Below are positions 1 to 6,633 of a stretch of 10,515 bases of DNA, in pieces. Position 1 is the first letter of the stretch; the number at the start of each line of letters is the position of its first letter. The stretch lies in NCBI GenBank assembly GCA_936943315.1, contig CAKZJM010000202.1, forward strand, positions 1-10,515, given 5' to 3'. This stretch comes from an uncultured Methylophilus sp. Lineage in GTDB: Bacteria; Pseudomonadota; Gammaproteobacteria; Burkholderiales; Methylophilaceae. The notes below the pieces were generated by a model. It ran no database searches. It saw nothing but the letters and a program-made list of their open reading frames with translations, and had not been told where the DNA came from. Both the position numbers and the translations under genes were made by a program.

Positions 1-721
1 CGCATTCCGCCTTCTGCCCGTCCAGGGTCGACTCACTGGCGCGGGTTGCCGCTTCAGCTAACGAGAGGTCAGCCGCTGCGGTAAACCCTGCCCGGCTTGA
101 TATACCCGTCAAACGTGCCGTTTCGCGGCGGGAGTCCATGGCCTCCTGCAATGCACGGACGGTGTCCTGGCAAGCCCGGTAATTGACATAGTTATTAGCG
201 ACCTCGGCAGCCAGGGTGATACGGGCATCATGCCAGGCCATCTCCCTTGATTCCAATTGCGCTTTGGCGGCCTCTTTGCCTGACTTGACCTTGCCAAACA
301 AATCCAGCTCCCAGCTCGCATCCAGCGTGCCCGATGCGATTTTGACAGTGCTGGCGCCCAAGGCGGCATTGGCACCCTTGCTTTCGGTAAACGAACCGGT
401 GCTACTTAGTGTGGGCACGCCTTGCGCATAGGCGGTGCCAAGATTCGCCCGTGCCGAACGGATGTTAGCGAGCGCCAGGTCAAGTGAAGGGCTTTCTTTT
501 TGCGCCTGTGTCAGTAATTGATCCAGCACCGGGTCCTTGAATTGCGCCCACCAATCCTTGAGGGAGGCGACATTACCGGCATGCGGTAGTGGCGCTTGCC
601 ACTGTGCCGGGGTGGCGGGCTGAGGCCGAATATACTCTTCGAGCATCGAGCAACCGGCCAGGGGTATAAGCAGACATACCCAAACCCAGCTAGGCAGCTT
701 CATCCAATTGACCTTATTCAT
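1..721 (-). CDS. RND efflux outer-membrane lipoprotein, NodT/OprM type (partial, N-terminal 240 residues)
   Basis: Outer-membrane channel component of a tripartite RND efflux pump; the gene continues beyond the left edge, so only the N-terminal half is present. Residues 7-24 form a lipoprotein signal peptide ending in the lipobox LAGC, with Cys24 followed by Ser, which fits outer-membrane sorting. Family hallmarks include the WELDLFGKV motif (about residues 130-140) and the AEVANNYVNYR segment in the first long periplasmic helix pair. I chose the ATG at 721 because GGAG lies 7 bases upstream and the start overlaps the stop of the tetR gene by 8 bases, a typical coupled arrangement; an in-frame ATG at 703, preceded by AAGG, is the alternative. 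Membrane-fusion and inner-membrane pump genes probably follow outside the window. The substrate cannot be told from this part. The family call is firm. Confidence 0.9.
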   Translation of the reverse strand, partial: MNKVNWMKLPSWVWVCLLIPLAGCSMLEEYIRPQPATPAQWQAPLPHAGNVASLKDWWAQFKDPVLDQLLTQAQKESPSLDLALANIRSARANLGTAYAQGVPTLSSTGSFTESKGANAALGASTVKIASGTLDASWELDLFGKVKSGKEAAKAQLESREMAWHDARITLAAEVANNYVNYRACQDTVRALQEAMDSRRETARLTGISSRAGFTAAADLSLAEAATRASESTLDGQKAEC

Positions 722-1388
722 GCTGATGCTCCATCCCCGTGATGCCATTGAGAAACAATGCGACCACAAAATTAATATGCTCCTCGATATCCCAATCGAC
801 TGGTAACGCGCCAAACAAGGCCTTGTTTCGCGGGCCTGCGATCAGCAATTCGCAATAGGACTCTGCTGCCTGTTTAAAATTCAGTTTTGGAAATTTGTTC
901 TGCGCCGCATAAAAAGCAAGCACCTCCGCCAACATTTGAAATAAGCGCTCAGGCCCAGCCTGCTTCATGGCCAGCGCTAATTCCGGCACATGAAAAAACT
1001 CGGAAACGCCGATTCGGTAAAATGACACCATGCGCGGTTCCAGCACGCGATTGAGCATAAAGCGACCGATCTTGGTCAGTATTTCATCCAGACTGTGCTT
1101 ATGCAGGTCATCCACCTGCACCATGGCTGACACATCCTGCTCCACCATCTGCGTAATGGCTGCGATCAACAAGTCATATTTGTTGTCATACCGTTCGTAA
1201 ATAGTGCGGGTAGAAACTCCACAATGGGCGGCGATACGCGCCACACTGGTTTGCGTGACGCCTTCGGTCATGAAAAGCTCCAGCGCACTGGCCAGTAACT
1301 GGCTGTGGCGTTCGTTGGCAGTCCCGGCTTTGGGGCGTCCCACACGGGTTTTGGCTGTGTTTGCTGATGTCATATGCGCTTGCATCAT
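714..1388 (-). CDS. TetR/AcrR-family transcriptional repressor of the adjacent efflux operon
   Basis: A 224-residue one-component regulator. The N-terminal DNA-binding domain spans about residues 26-74, with the helix-turn-helix at roughly 47-66 (TSVARIAAHCGVSTRTIYERY), followed by the usual NKYDLL helix-4 start. The C-terminal ligand-binding half, with EFFHVPELALAMKQAGPER near residues 130-150, resembles the AefR-like TetR_C group found on many efflux repressors. It is the first gene of a minus-strand unit; its last codons overlap the start of the outer-membrane lipoprotein gene, so the two are almost certainly co-transcribed and translationally coupled. A long palindrome begins 2 bases upstream of the start codon and covers the promoter, which implies autorepression. 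The ribosome site before the double ATG is poor (AGCGAAG); a Met at residue 6 is an alternative start. The inducing ligand is unknown. Confidence 0.93.
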   Translation of the reverse strand: MMQAHMTSANTAKTRVGRPKAGTANERHSQLLASALELFMTEGVTQTSVARIAAHCGVSTRTIYERYDNKYDLLIAAITQMVEQDVSAMVQVDDLHKHSLDEILTKIGRFMLNRVLEPRMVSFYRIGVSEFFHVPELALAMKQAGPERLFQMLAEVLAFYAAQNKFPKLNFKQAAESYCELLIAGPRNKALFGALPVDWDIEEHINFVVALFLNGITGMEHQHE

Positions 1389-1389
1389 C

Positions 1390-1435
1390 TTCGCTTAAAA
1401 TAAAAATAAAACGTTTCATTTTCATTTTAAGCGAA
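1390..1435. promoter_or_regulatory. 46-bp near-perfect palindrome, probable TetR operator
   Basis: The arms TTCGCTTAAAAT (1390-1401) and ATTTTAAGCGAA (1424-1435) are exact inverted repeats. Reading inward, symmetry continues to the centre (AAACGTTT, 1409-1416), giving 21 of 23 pairs matched; the only mismatches are 1402/1423 and 1408/1417. The palindrome contains the -10 hexamer of the tetR promoter and the presumed transcription start, so a bound dimer, or two dimers, would block transcription of tetR and the efflux genes. The length exceeds the usual 15-30 bp TetR-family site. The link to this repressor is inferred from position. Confidence 0.75.
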
Positions 1436-1453
1436 TTATTCAATCGATGGCAA
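1424..1453 (-). promoter_or_regulatory. Sigma-70-type promoter of tetR-efflux operon
   Basis: On the minus strand the -35 box TTGCCA (plus 1448-1453, 5 of 6 consensus) and the -10 box TAAAAT (plus 1424-1429, 5 of 6) are separated by 18 bases. Transcription should start near 1417, leaving a leader of about 30 bases. The -10 box lies inside the outer arm of the palindrome at 1390-1435. Confidence 0.6.
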
Positions 1454-1505
1454 GTTATTTGTTGTATATCGCTTGTTACAAATCCGCAACTCATTACGGC
1501 TGCTT

Positions 1506-1514
1506 TGCTATACT
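1506..1514 (+). promoter_or_regulatory. Extended -10 promoter of yaeQ
   Basis: TGCTATACT carries the TGn extension and a -10 hexamer TATACT (5 of 6 consensus). The -35 position (GCAACT) is poor, which is tolerated by extended -10 promoters. The expected start near 1521 gives a leader of about 20 bases before the ATG at 1543. This placement also argues against translation from the upstream in-frame ATG at 1447, which would lie outside the transcript. Confidence 0.5.
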
Positions 1515-1542
1515 CGCAACACTTTTATTGCAGACTTGGGCC

Positions 1543-2082
1543 ATGGCACTTAAATCCACCATTTATAAAATCGATGTCAATATCGCCGATATGGACCGGC
1601 ACTATTACCAGCAGCATTCTTTAACCCTCGCAAAACACCCCTCAGAAACCGATGAACGCCTGATGGTTCGCCTGCTGGCATTTGTGCTTTATGCCGATGA
1701 AGCCTTGCTGTTTGGCAAAGGATTAAGTGAGGACGACGAACCCGACTTATGGCAGAAAGACCTCACGGGCGCGATTATTCGCTGGATAGGCGTGGGACTC
1801 CCCGACGAACGTGAAATCCGCAAAGCCTGTGGCCGCTCAGCCCATGTGGTCCAAGTGCTCTACGGTGGCCGCACGGCTGACATGTGGTGGAACCAGAATC
1901 AAAAAGCGATATTGAAACTGGATAATGTGACCGTGGTCAATCTGCCAGAAACCGAACAACTCGCTGCTGCGGCCTCGCGTGGGATGGCGATTAGTTTTAC
2001 GATTCAGGACCGGCAAATACTGGTCAGTTACGAAGGCGGTAGTTTTGAAATCAGCCCGCAATGGTTAAAAGAATCGGCCTAA
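1543..2082 (+). CDS. yaeQ: YaeQ family protein (PD-(D/E)XK-like fold)
   Basis: A 179-residue cytosolic protein matching the E. coli YaeQ pattern from the first residue: MALKSTIYKIDVNIADMDR, then LTLAKHPSETDERLMVRLLAF, a DDEPDLW segment, GLPDE followed by IRKACGRSA, WWNQNQ, and a C-terminal beta region. Family members are about 180 residues, which fixes the start at 1543; an in-frame ATG at 1447 would add 32 residues that do not resemble the family and would overlap the promoter. Solved YaeQ structures show a variant of the PD-(D/E)XK nuclease fold; the cellular role is not well established. One oddity: where E. coli YaeQ reads WIELGLPDE, this protein reads WIGVGLPDE (near residue 87), with Gly in place of Glu. 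The gene is transcribed divergently from tetR, alone, and ends 5 bases before a terminator. Confidence 0.93.
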   Translation: MALKSTIYKIDVNIADMDRHYYQQHSLTLAKHPSETDERLMVRLLAFVLYADEALLFGKGLSEDDEPDLWQKDLTGAIIRWIGVGLPDEREIRKACGRSAHVVQVLYGGRTADMWWNQNQKAILKLDNVTVVNLPETEQLAAAASRGMAISFTIQDRQILVSYEGGSFEISPQWLKESA

Positions 2083-2087
2083 TATTT

Positions 2088-2115
2088 AAAAAAGCCAGCA
2101 TAAGCTGGCTTTTTT
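2088..2115. terminator. Bidirectional intrinsic terminator between yaeQ and the convergent gene
   Basis: AAAAAAGCCAGC (2088-2099), loop ATAA, GCTGGCTTTTTT (2104-2115): a 12-bp perfect stem with a GC-rich core and a T-run on both strands. It lies directly after the yaeQ stop and 22 bases beyond the stop of the minus-strand gene ending at 2138, so it can serve both. Confidence 0.92.
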
Positions 2116-2137
2116 ATTCACTCACTACAGCACCCAG

Positions 2138-2653
2138 TTAAGGAAACAAGCGGTGCTCAGCAGGCCAGACACCGCTATACATCGCCTCAGGGTGATGTTG
2201 CATCAAGCGGCGTCTGATGTCGTTTAACCGGCGTAACGGCACTGAGACAATCATTAAAATATTCCCTTGCTCGATGTGGGTTTTGTAGGCCTTGAGGCGG
2301 TAACTCGGGGCAGCGGTTGCGATAGCTGCGGCCCAAGCTGCACATGCCAACGCCCCCAACACCATACAATAGGGGATCACCATCAGGGTGACCTCACCAA
2401 ACCACCACGGCACCATATAGGCCAGCAGCCCGCCCAGCAAACCAAACACCGCCCCAAACACAAAGCCAGCCAATGCACTGTAAATCACATCGGACTTTTC
2501 CACCGCATTGGCCTTGGGCAGGTTTCCTAACGCTTGCTCATTCTTGGCATGAAAATGGATATGATCCTCTTCAATCCTCTCCAGCAACAGCTCTTTCATC
2601 ATGGCTTGCGCCCTTCTAATATTCGGTAAAACAAAATAGAGTCTACGTCTCAT
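2138..2653 (-). CDS. Small two-segment membrane protein (DUF1269-like), function unknown
   Basis: A 171-residue protein. The N-terminal soluble part (1-55) begins MRRRLYFVLP and contains a conserved-looking ERIEEDHIHFHAK stretch (25-37). Two hydrophobic segments follow, about 56-82 (rich in Gly and Ala, glycine-zipper like: GFVFGAVFGLLGGLL) and 88-115 (Ala-rich), then a basic soluble tail (116-171) with the segment ILMIVSVP and LRRLNDIRRRL. The ferredoxin-like N- and C-terminal pieces around a Gly-rich membrane hairpin recall DUF1269 inner-membrane proteins; this is recognition from memory, so moderate. The start is supported by AGGAG eight bases before the ATG. It stands alone between a convergent yaeQ and an upstream gene with its own 142-base gap. 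No function can be assigned; proteins of this layout are often found among stress-related genes. Confidence 0.8.
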   Translation of the reverse strand: MRRRLYFVLPNIRRAQAMMKELLLERIEEDHIHFHAKNEQALGNLPKANAVEKSDVIYSALAGFVFGAVFGLLGGLLAYMVPWWFGEVTLMVIPYCMVLGALACAAWAAAIATAAPSYRLKAYKTHIEQGNILMIVSVPLRRLNDIRRRLMQHHPEAMYSGVWPAEHRLFP

Positions 2654-2795
2654 ATCGTTCTCCTCTCAATATTGCCAGATTCAGTTGCCAGAGTGGTGTC
2701 CTGAATCAGCCATAAAAAATTGGAGAGCCACTTATCCTAAAAAATTCATTTTTTAACATGTGTTGGTGAGCGCCGCTTGTGAGTGTGGTTTGTTG

Positions 2796-4451
2796 TCACT
2801 GGTCTTCGAGTTTTCCCATCCAGACACTGCGCAGTTTGGATATTTTGTAACCCAATCCGGCGCCTTCGTTAGACAGCGCGTCCAGAAACAACGAAAGCCG
2901 CCTGGATTTAATCACGGTATAAAAGGTCAGCAAGCTGACGGGCACAAACACAATGGCAAAGTAAGCCAGCTTTTCAAGCAGGCTGGATTGCGTGAGGTCA
3001 ATCAGGTTCATGCCCAGCAAACCGGTGGTCATGGTCCCGATCAGGCCAAGAATGGTCACCACGGTCAACCGCACCACGGTATCTGCCTGGCGTTTGATTT
3101 CTTCGCCTTCCAGATATTCGGCCATGTCCATAATGCGGCGGCGCGTTTTTTCAAACAGGCTGGCCGACTCCAGCTGCTTGAGCATCAGGCAAAACAGGTC
3201 TTTGGCCACAGCCTGGTCTGAGACGTTTTCAAACCAGTAGCGGTGGGTAAAGCGCAAAAACACGGCCGTGGCATTGCGGATACGGCCACGGAAAGTTTTC
3301 ACCGACTCTTCACTCTGCATATTCAAGCGGCTGATGGCTTGCACCATGCGGTCAGACAACATGAGCAAGGCGGCCTTTTGAAAATGCGCGATTAAAAACA
3401 GCAAGAAATACTGGTTTTGGTAATGCCGCTTGATACCGGTGCGCTCATTGGTAAACACCCGGTGCTGATGGCTGCCGACCACCACGAAGTTTTGCCCGGT
3501 GCACATGATGCGCGTGGTGCTCCACGGGTCCTGCCGGGCCTCATCCCAGTAGCGGTCGTAGCAATTATTTTTTTCAAATTCCTGCAAAAATTGTTCGGTA
3601 AACGGCAGGGTTTCAGAATGCCAGGGCTGGCACACCAACCCCAAGCGGATGAGGTCACCGCGGCTCAGCTGGCTGACATCGTCAAACGACAGGTAAGCCA
3701 TCAGCGGCATGCGCTGGTATTCAATCTCCCGGTAGCGCAGCAAGCCTTCCTGGTTAGAATAATGCGGCACCAGCGGATGCATCATCGCCAGCCAATGCAA
3801 CGACACACAAGGCACGTGGTTTTCTTTGACAAACGCCAGGTAGCGCTTTTTGTCTTCGTAGTCAGACTGTGCAATCACCTGGCCGTGCTGGTCCAACCAC
3901 TCAACCAGTTGCGCGCAATGGCCTGCTTCGCCGGTGTCATCCCAATAGTTAGGGTAAGTACGCCCCAGGCGGTACATCACCTCCATGGCCGACTTTAATG
4001 GCAGGTCTTTACCCGTAACTTCAAAGGCCAGCATGGCCACATCAATATCAAAAAAGAAATACAACTCGACATGCGAGACGCGCAGTAACAATGGCTCGGG
4101 CTCACCCTGCAAAGTAATGCGCACCTGATGAATATCGCTACGCGTAAAAATATGAATGGGAGACTCACCATAGCCGCCTGCTTCGCGGCCATGCTTGCCC
4201 TCGCCGTATAAAAAGCGCTGGGCAAACGGCAAAAAAGTGACGAACTCCTGATACCGGGTTTCACTCAGGTGTGGGGAGTTTTGCAAAAACTCGTCTTGTA
4301 TTTCTATCCAGGGCGAATTGGGCGTGTCTTTAAGCACTTGCCACGGATAAGTCACCTTGGTCGGGTGAGTGTCATAAGTCATCAACTGGATGGGCCATAA
4401 CAACGTTTGCCGAAAGTCTCGTACGATACTGCTTTGAAGGTTGTCCGCCAT
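2796..4451 (-). CDS. CorA-like (MIT superfamily) membrane protein with a long N-terminal domain
   Basis: A 551-residue protein. Residues 1 to about 455 are soluble and mixed, without a family signature I recognise; the part from about 330 to 455 looks helical, ending in a charged helix (EYLEGEEIKRQADTVVRL) leading into the membrane. Two membrane segments follow, about 461-480 and 496-515, and the first ends in LLGMNL with a GMN tripeptide at 480-482. GMN at the end of the first of two C-terminal membrane helices is the defining selectivity signature of CorA/MIT divalent-cation channels. The C-terminal tail of about 35 residues is basic and longer than in classic CorA, and the whole protein is much longer than CorA (about 316 residues). 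The likely role is Mg2+ or other divalent cation transport, inferred from the signature. AAGG lies 8 bases before the ATG. It is transcribed after the thiC terminator, probably from its own promoter. Confidence 0.8.
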   Translation of the reverse strand: MADNLQSSIVRDFRQTLLWPIQLMTYDTHPTKVTYPWQVLKDTPNSPWIEIQDEFLQNSPHLSETRYQEFVTFLPFAQRFLYGEGKHGREAGGYGESPIHIFTRSDIHQVRITLQGEPEPLLLRVSHVELYFFFDIDVAMLAFEVTGKDLPLKSAMEVMYRLGRTYPNYWDDTGEAGHCAQLVEWLDQHGQVIAQSDYEDKKRYLAFVKENHVPCVSLHWLAMMHPLVPHYSNQEGLLRYREIEYQRMPLMAYLSFDDVSQLSRGDLIRLGLVCQPWHSETLPFTEQFLQEFEKNNCYDRYWDEARQDPWSTTRIMCTGQNFVVVGSHQHRVFTNERTGIKRHYQNQYFLLFLIAHFQKAALLMLSDRMVQAISRLNMQSEESVKTFRGRIRNATAVFLRFTHRYWFENVSDQAVAKDLFCLMLKQLESASLFEKTRRRIMDMAEYLEGEEIKRQADTVVRLTVVTILGLIGTMTTGLLGMNLIDLTQSSLLEKLAYFAIVFVPVSLLTFYTVIKSRRLSLFLDALSNEGAGLGYKISKLRSVWMGKLEDQ

Positions 4452-4484
4452 GATGAATGCCTTAAGCCGCGATATTGACTGTGC

Positions 4485-4490
4485 ACTATA
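4485..4490 (-). promoter_or_regulatory. Possible -10 box for the CorA-like gene
   Basis: The minus strand reads TATAGT here, a good -10 hexamer 34 bases before the start codon, but the -35 position (GATTCC at 17 bases) is poor. A separate promoter is needed because a strong terminator isolates this gene from thiC. Confidence 0.3.
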
Positions 4491-4562
4491 CCGCGGGGCA
4501 GCACGCGGGAATCGAGGAAAAAACAGCTGGTTTGCTGATCAACTATCCAAATTGCAGGCAAT

Positions 4563-4591
4563 AAAAAAACCGGCACTTGGCCGGTTTTTTT
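4563..4591. terminator. Intrinsic terminator of thiC
   Basis: CCGGC (4570-4574), loop ACTTG, GCCGG (4580-4584), flanked by seven A on the left and seven T on the right, making a 12-bp symmetric stem with T-runs on both strands. It lies 17 bases beyond the thiC stop. On the minus strand the poly-U tract follows the hairpin as required. Confidence 0.93.
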
Positions 4592-4607
4592 ATGAGGCAT
4601 CCAGAAG

Positions 4608-6488
4608 TTAGACTTTCTGGTAAACCTCGCTGCCTTTCTTCACGAATTCAATCGCTTTTTCCTGCATGCCTTTTTGCAGGGCGGCCTGCTCATCTACGCC
4701 CAGTTTGTCGGCGTAATCGCGCACATCCTGGGTGATTTTCATGGAACAGAAGTGCGGGCCACACATGGAGCAGAAATGGGCTTGCTTGGCGCCTTCCTGT
4801 GGCAAGGTTTCATCATGGAATTCCTTGGCCTTTTCAGGATCCAGGCCGAGGTTGAACTGATCTTCCCAGCGGAATTCGAAACGCGCTTTTGACAAGGCAT
4901 TGTCGCGAATCTGTGCGCCAGGATGGCCTTTGGCCAAGTCAGCCGCGTGTGCCGCGATCTTGTAGGTGATGATGCCTACACGCACGTCTTCCTTGTCAGG
5001 CAAGCCCAGGTGTTCTTTTGGTGTGACGTAACACAGCATGGCACAACCGTACCAACCGATCATGGCCGCACCGATCCCGGAGGTGATGTGATCATAGCCA
5101 GGCGCGATGTCGGTGGTCAATGGGCCCAAGGTGTAGAACGGGGCTTCGCCACAGTGCTCCAGTTGCAGATCCATGTTTTCCTTGATCAGGTGCATAGGCA
5201 CATGGCCAGGGCCTTCGATCATGCACTGCACGTCGTGCTTCCAGGCGATCTGGGTCAGCTCACCCAGCGTTTTCAGCTCAGCAAATTGTGCTTCGTCGTT
5301 GGCATCGTAAATTGAGCCAGGACGCAAGCCGTCACCGAGTGAGAAGGTGACATCATACTGCTTCATGATCTCGCAAATCTCTTCGAAGTGCGTGTAGAGG
5401 AAAGACTCTTTATGGTGGGCCAGGCACCATTTCGCCATGATGGAACCCCCGCGTGACACGATCCCGGTCATGCGTTTGGCGGTCATCGGGATATACGCCA
5501 GGCGAACACCAGCGTGGATGGTGAAGTAATCCACACCTTGCTCTGCTTGCTCAATCAGCGTGTCACGGAAGATTTCCCAAGTCAGGTCTTCGGCCTTGCC
5601 ATTTACTTTTTCCAGCGCCTGGTAAATAGGCACCGTACCAATCGGCACCGGTGAGTTACGGATAATCCACTCGCGCGTTTCGTGGATATTTTTACCGGTG
5701 GACAGATCCATCACGGTGTCACCACCCCAACGCGTACCCCACACCATTTTTTCCACTTCTTCCGAGATAGAAGAACCCAGCGCAGAGTTACCGATGTTGG
5801 CATTGATCTTGACCAGGAAATTACGGCCAATAATCATCGGCTCGATTTCTGGGTGGTTGATGTTGGCTGGAATAATGGCTCGACCACGGGCGACTTCGTC
5901 GCGCACAAACTCTGGCGTAATCACTTTGGGGATGCTGGCACCATAGTTTTGGCCAGGATGCTGCGTTTGCAGCAGCTCGCTCATATTTTCACGGCGCTGG
6001 TTTTCGCGGATGGCAATGAACTCCATTTCAGGCGTGATGATGCCCTGACGCGCATAGTGCATTTGGCTGACGTTTTTACCGGGCTTGGCACGCAGTGGTT
6101 TACGGTGCAGATTGAAACGCATCTGTGACAGTTCCGGGTCTACCAGGCGCTGCTGACCAAATTCTGACGTAGGGCCATCCAGCTGGTCGGTATCGTTACG
6201 CTCGGCAATCCAGTTGGCGCGCAGTGCTGGCAAACCGTTACGGATATCGATCTCTACCGTGGGGTCTGTGTAAGGGCCGGAGGTGTCATACACCACCACT
6301 GGCGGGTTAGTATCGCCGCCAAAACTGGAAGGGGTGTCGCTCAGCGAGATTTCACGAAACGGCACCTGGATATCAGGACGTGAACCTTCAACGTAAATTT
6401 TGCGCGATTTGGCAAACGGTTTAGTGGCGGCTTCGTCAACCTTGGCATCAGCATTGACGAACTTGATATTTTTATCAATAGCGTTCAT
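4608..6488 (-). CDS. thiC: Phosphomethylpyrimidine synthase ThiC
   Basis: Radical-SAM enzyme that rearranges 5-aminoimidazole ribotide into hydroxymethylpyrimidine phosphate, the pyrimidine half of thiamine. The frame encodes 626 residues, close to E. coli ThiC (631). Visible features: the N-terminal ThiC-associated region with KIYVEGSRPD, the PVVVYDTSGPYTDP segment, MHYARQGIITPEMEFIAIREN, the barrel motifs ALGSSISEEVEKMVWGT, FTIHAGV, SRGGSIMAKWCL, SLGDGLRPGSI and EGPGHVPMHLI, and the C-terminal iron-sulfur motif CSMCGPHFC (Cys573, 576 and 581, the CX2CX4C pattern of ThiC). The start at 6488 is chosen because AAGGA lies 5 bases upstream; an upstream in-frame ATG at 6536 would fall inside the riboswitch and lacks a ribosome site. 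Expression is controlled by the TPP riboswitch just upstream. No other thi gene is in the window. Confidence 0.98.
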   Translation of the reverse strand: MNAIDKNIKFVNADAKVDEAATKPFAKSRKIYVEGSRPDIQVPFREISLSDTPSSFGGDTNPPVVVYDTSGPYTDPTVEIDIRNGLPALRANWIAERNDTDQLDGPTSEFGQQRLVDPELSQMRFNLHRKPLRAKPGKNVSQMHYARQGIITPEMEFIAIRENQRRENMSELLQTQHPGQNYGASIPKVITPEFVRDEVARGRAIIPANINHPEIEPMIIGRNFLVKINANIGNSALGSSISEEVEKMVWGTRWGGDTVMDLSTGKNIHETREWIIRNSPVPIGTVPIYQALEKVNGKAEDLTWEIFRDTLIEQAEQGVDYFTIHAGVRLAYIPMTAKRMTGIVSRGGSIMAKWCLAHHKESFLYTHFEEICEIMKQYDVTFSLGDGLRPGSIYDANDEAQFAELKTLGELTQIAWKHDVQCMIEGPGHVPMHLIKENMDLQLEHCGEAPFYTLGPLTTDIAPGYDHITSGIGAAMIGWYGCAMLCYVTPKEHLGLPDKEDVRVGIITYKIAAHAADLAKGHPGAQIRDNALSKARFEFRWEDQFNLGLDPEKAKEFHDETLPQEGAKQAHFCSMCGPHFCSMKITQDVRDYADKLGVDEQAALQKGMQEKAIEFVKKGSEVYQKV

Positions 6489-6490
6489 TG

Positions 6491-6520
6491 GCATCCTTAA
6501 AAGAAAAGACGTAAGGATGC
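6491..6520 (-). promoter_or_regulatory. Shine-Dalgarno-sequestering hairpin of the thiC leader (expression platform)
   Basis: On the transcript strand GCAUCCUUA (plus 6512-6520) and UAAGGAUGC (plus 6491-6499) are exact 9-base complements separated by 12 bases. The second strand contains AAGGA, the ribosome binding site of thiC. In this fold the site is closed. The upstream aptamer strand GUAGGGAAUGC (plus 6533-6543) can pair with the same GCAUCCUUAC strand (10 pairs, one bulged A), which would release the site. No U-run follows the hairpin, so control is expected at translation rather than by termination. Confidence 0.75.
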
Positions 6521-6528
6521 ATGTGGAG

Positions 6529-6627
6529 GTTTGCATTCCCTACGGTGGTATCAACCACATCAGGTTCGAAGGGTAACTCTCACTGCAAAACGTTCAGAAA
6601 ATAAAGGCTTTGCAGACCCCTAGCAAC
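6529..6627 (-). promoter_or_regulatory. TPP riboswitch (THI element) aptamer upstream of thiC
   Basis: On the minus strand the hallmarks appear in order: AGGGGTCTGCA, GCAGTGAGAG, TTACCCTTCGAACCTGAT, then GTGGTTGATACCAC and CGTAGGGAATGC, matching the thi-box consensus (CUGAGA with GUGAGA here, ACCCUU-GAACCUGAU, CGUAGGGAA). Stems: P1 from GUUGC (6623-6627) with GCAAAC (6529-6534); P2 from GGGU with ACCC; P3 from CUGCAAA with UUUGCAG, with an extended loop between; P4 from CCU with AGG; P5 from GUGGU with ACCAC. It binds thiamine pyrophosphate and represses thiC. Confidence 0.97.
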
Positions 6628-6633
6628 GAACGG

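Noticed and set aside
1447..1542. N-terminal extension of yaeQ from the ATG at 1447
   Set aside because: It overlaps the extended -10 promoter, would be outside the transcript, and YaeQ proteins begin with MALK at 1543.
2738..2755. TAAAAAA-TTCA-TTTTTTA hairpin as terminator of the CorA-like gene
   Set aside because: The stem is made of A-T pairs only and has no GC core, so it is unlikely to stop transcription by itself. I see no good terminator for that gene before 2653.
3417..3998. 193-residue plus-strand open frame inside the CorA-like gene
   Set aside because: It lies wholly antisense to a well-supported gene; the His/Gln-rich composition is typical of a reverse-strand shadow.
5682..6128. 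148-residue plus-strand open frame inside thiC
   Set aside because: Antisense to a highly conserved enzyme gene; no independent start signal.
6489..6536. Longer thiC reading frame starting at the ATG at 6536
   Set aside because: The extra 16 residues fall within the riboswitch aptamer and expression platform, have no ribosome site, and do not resemble ThiC N-termini. AAGGA before 6488 fixes the start.
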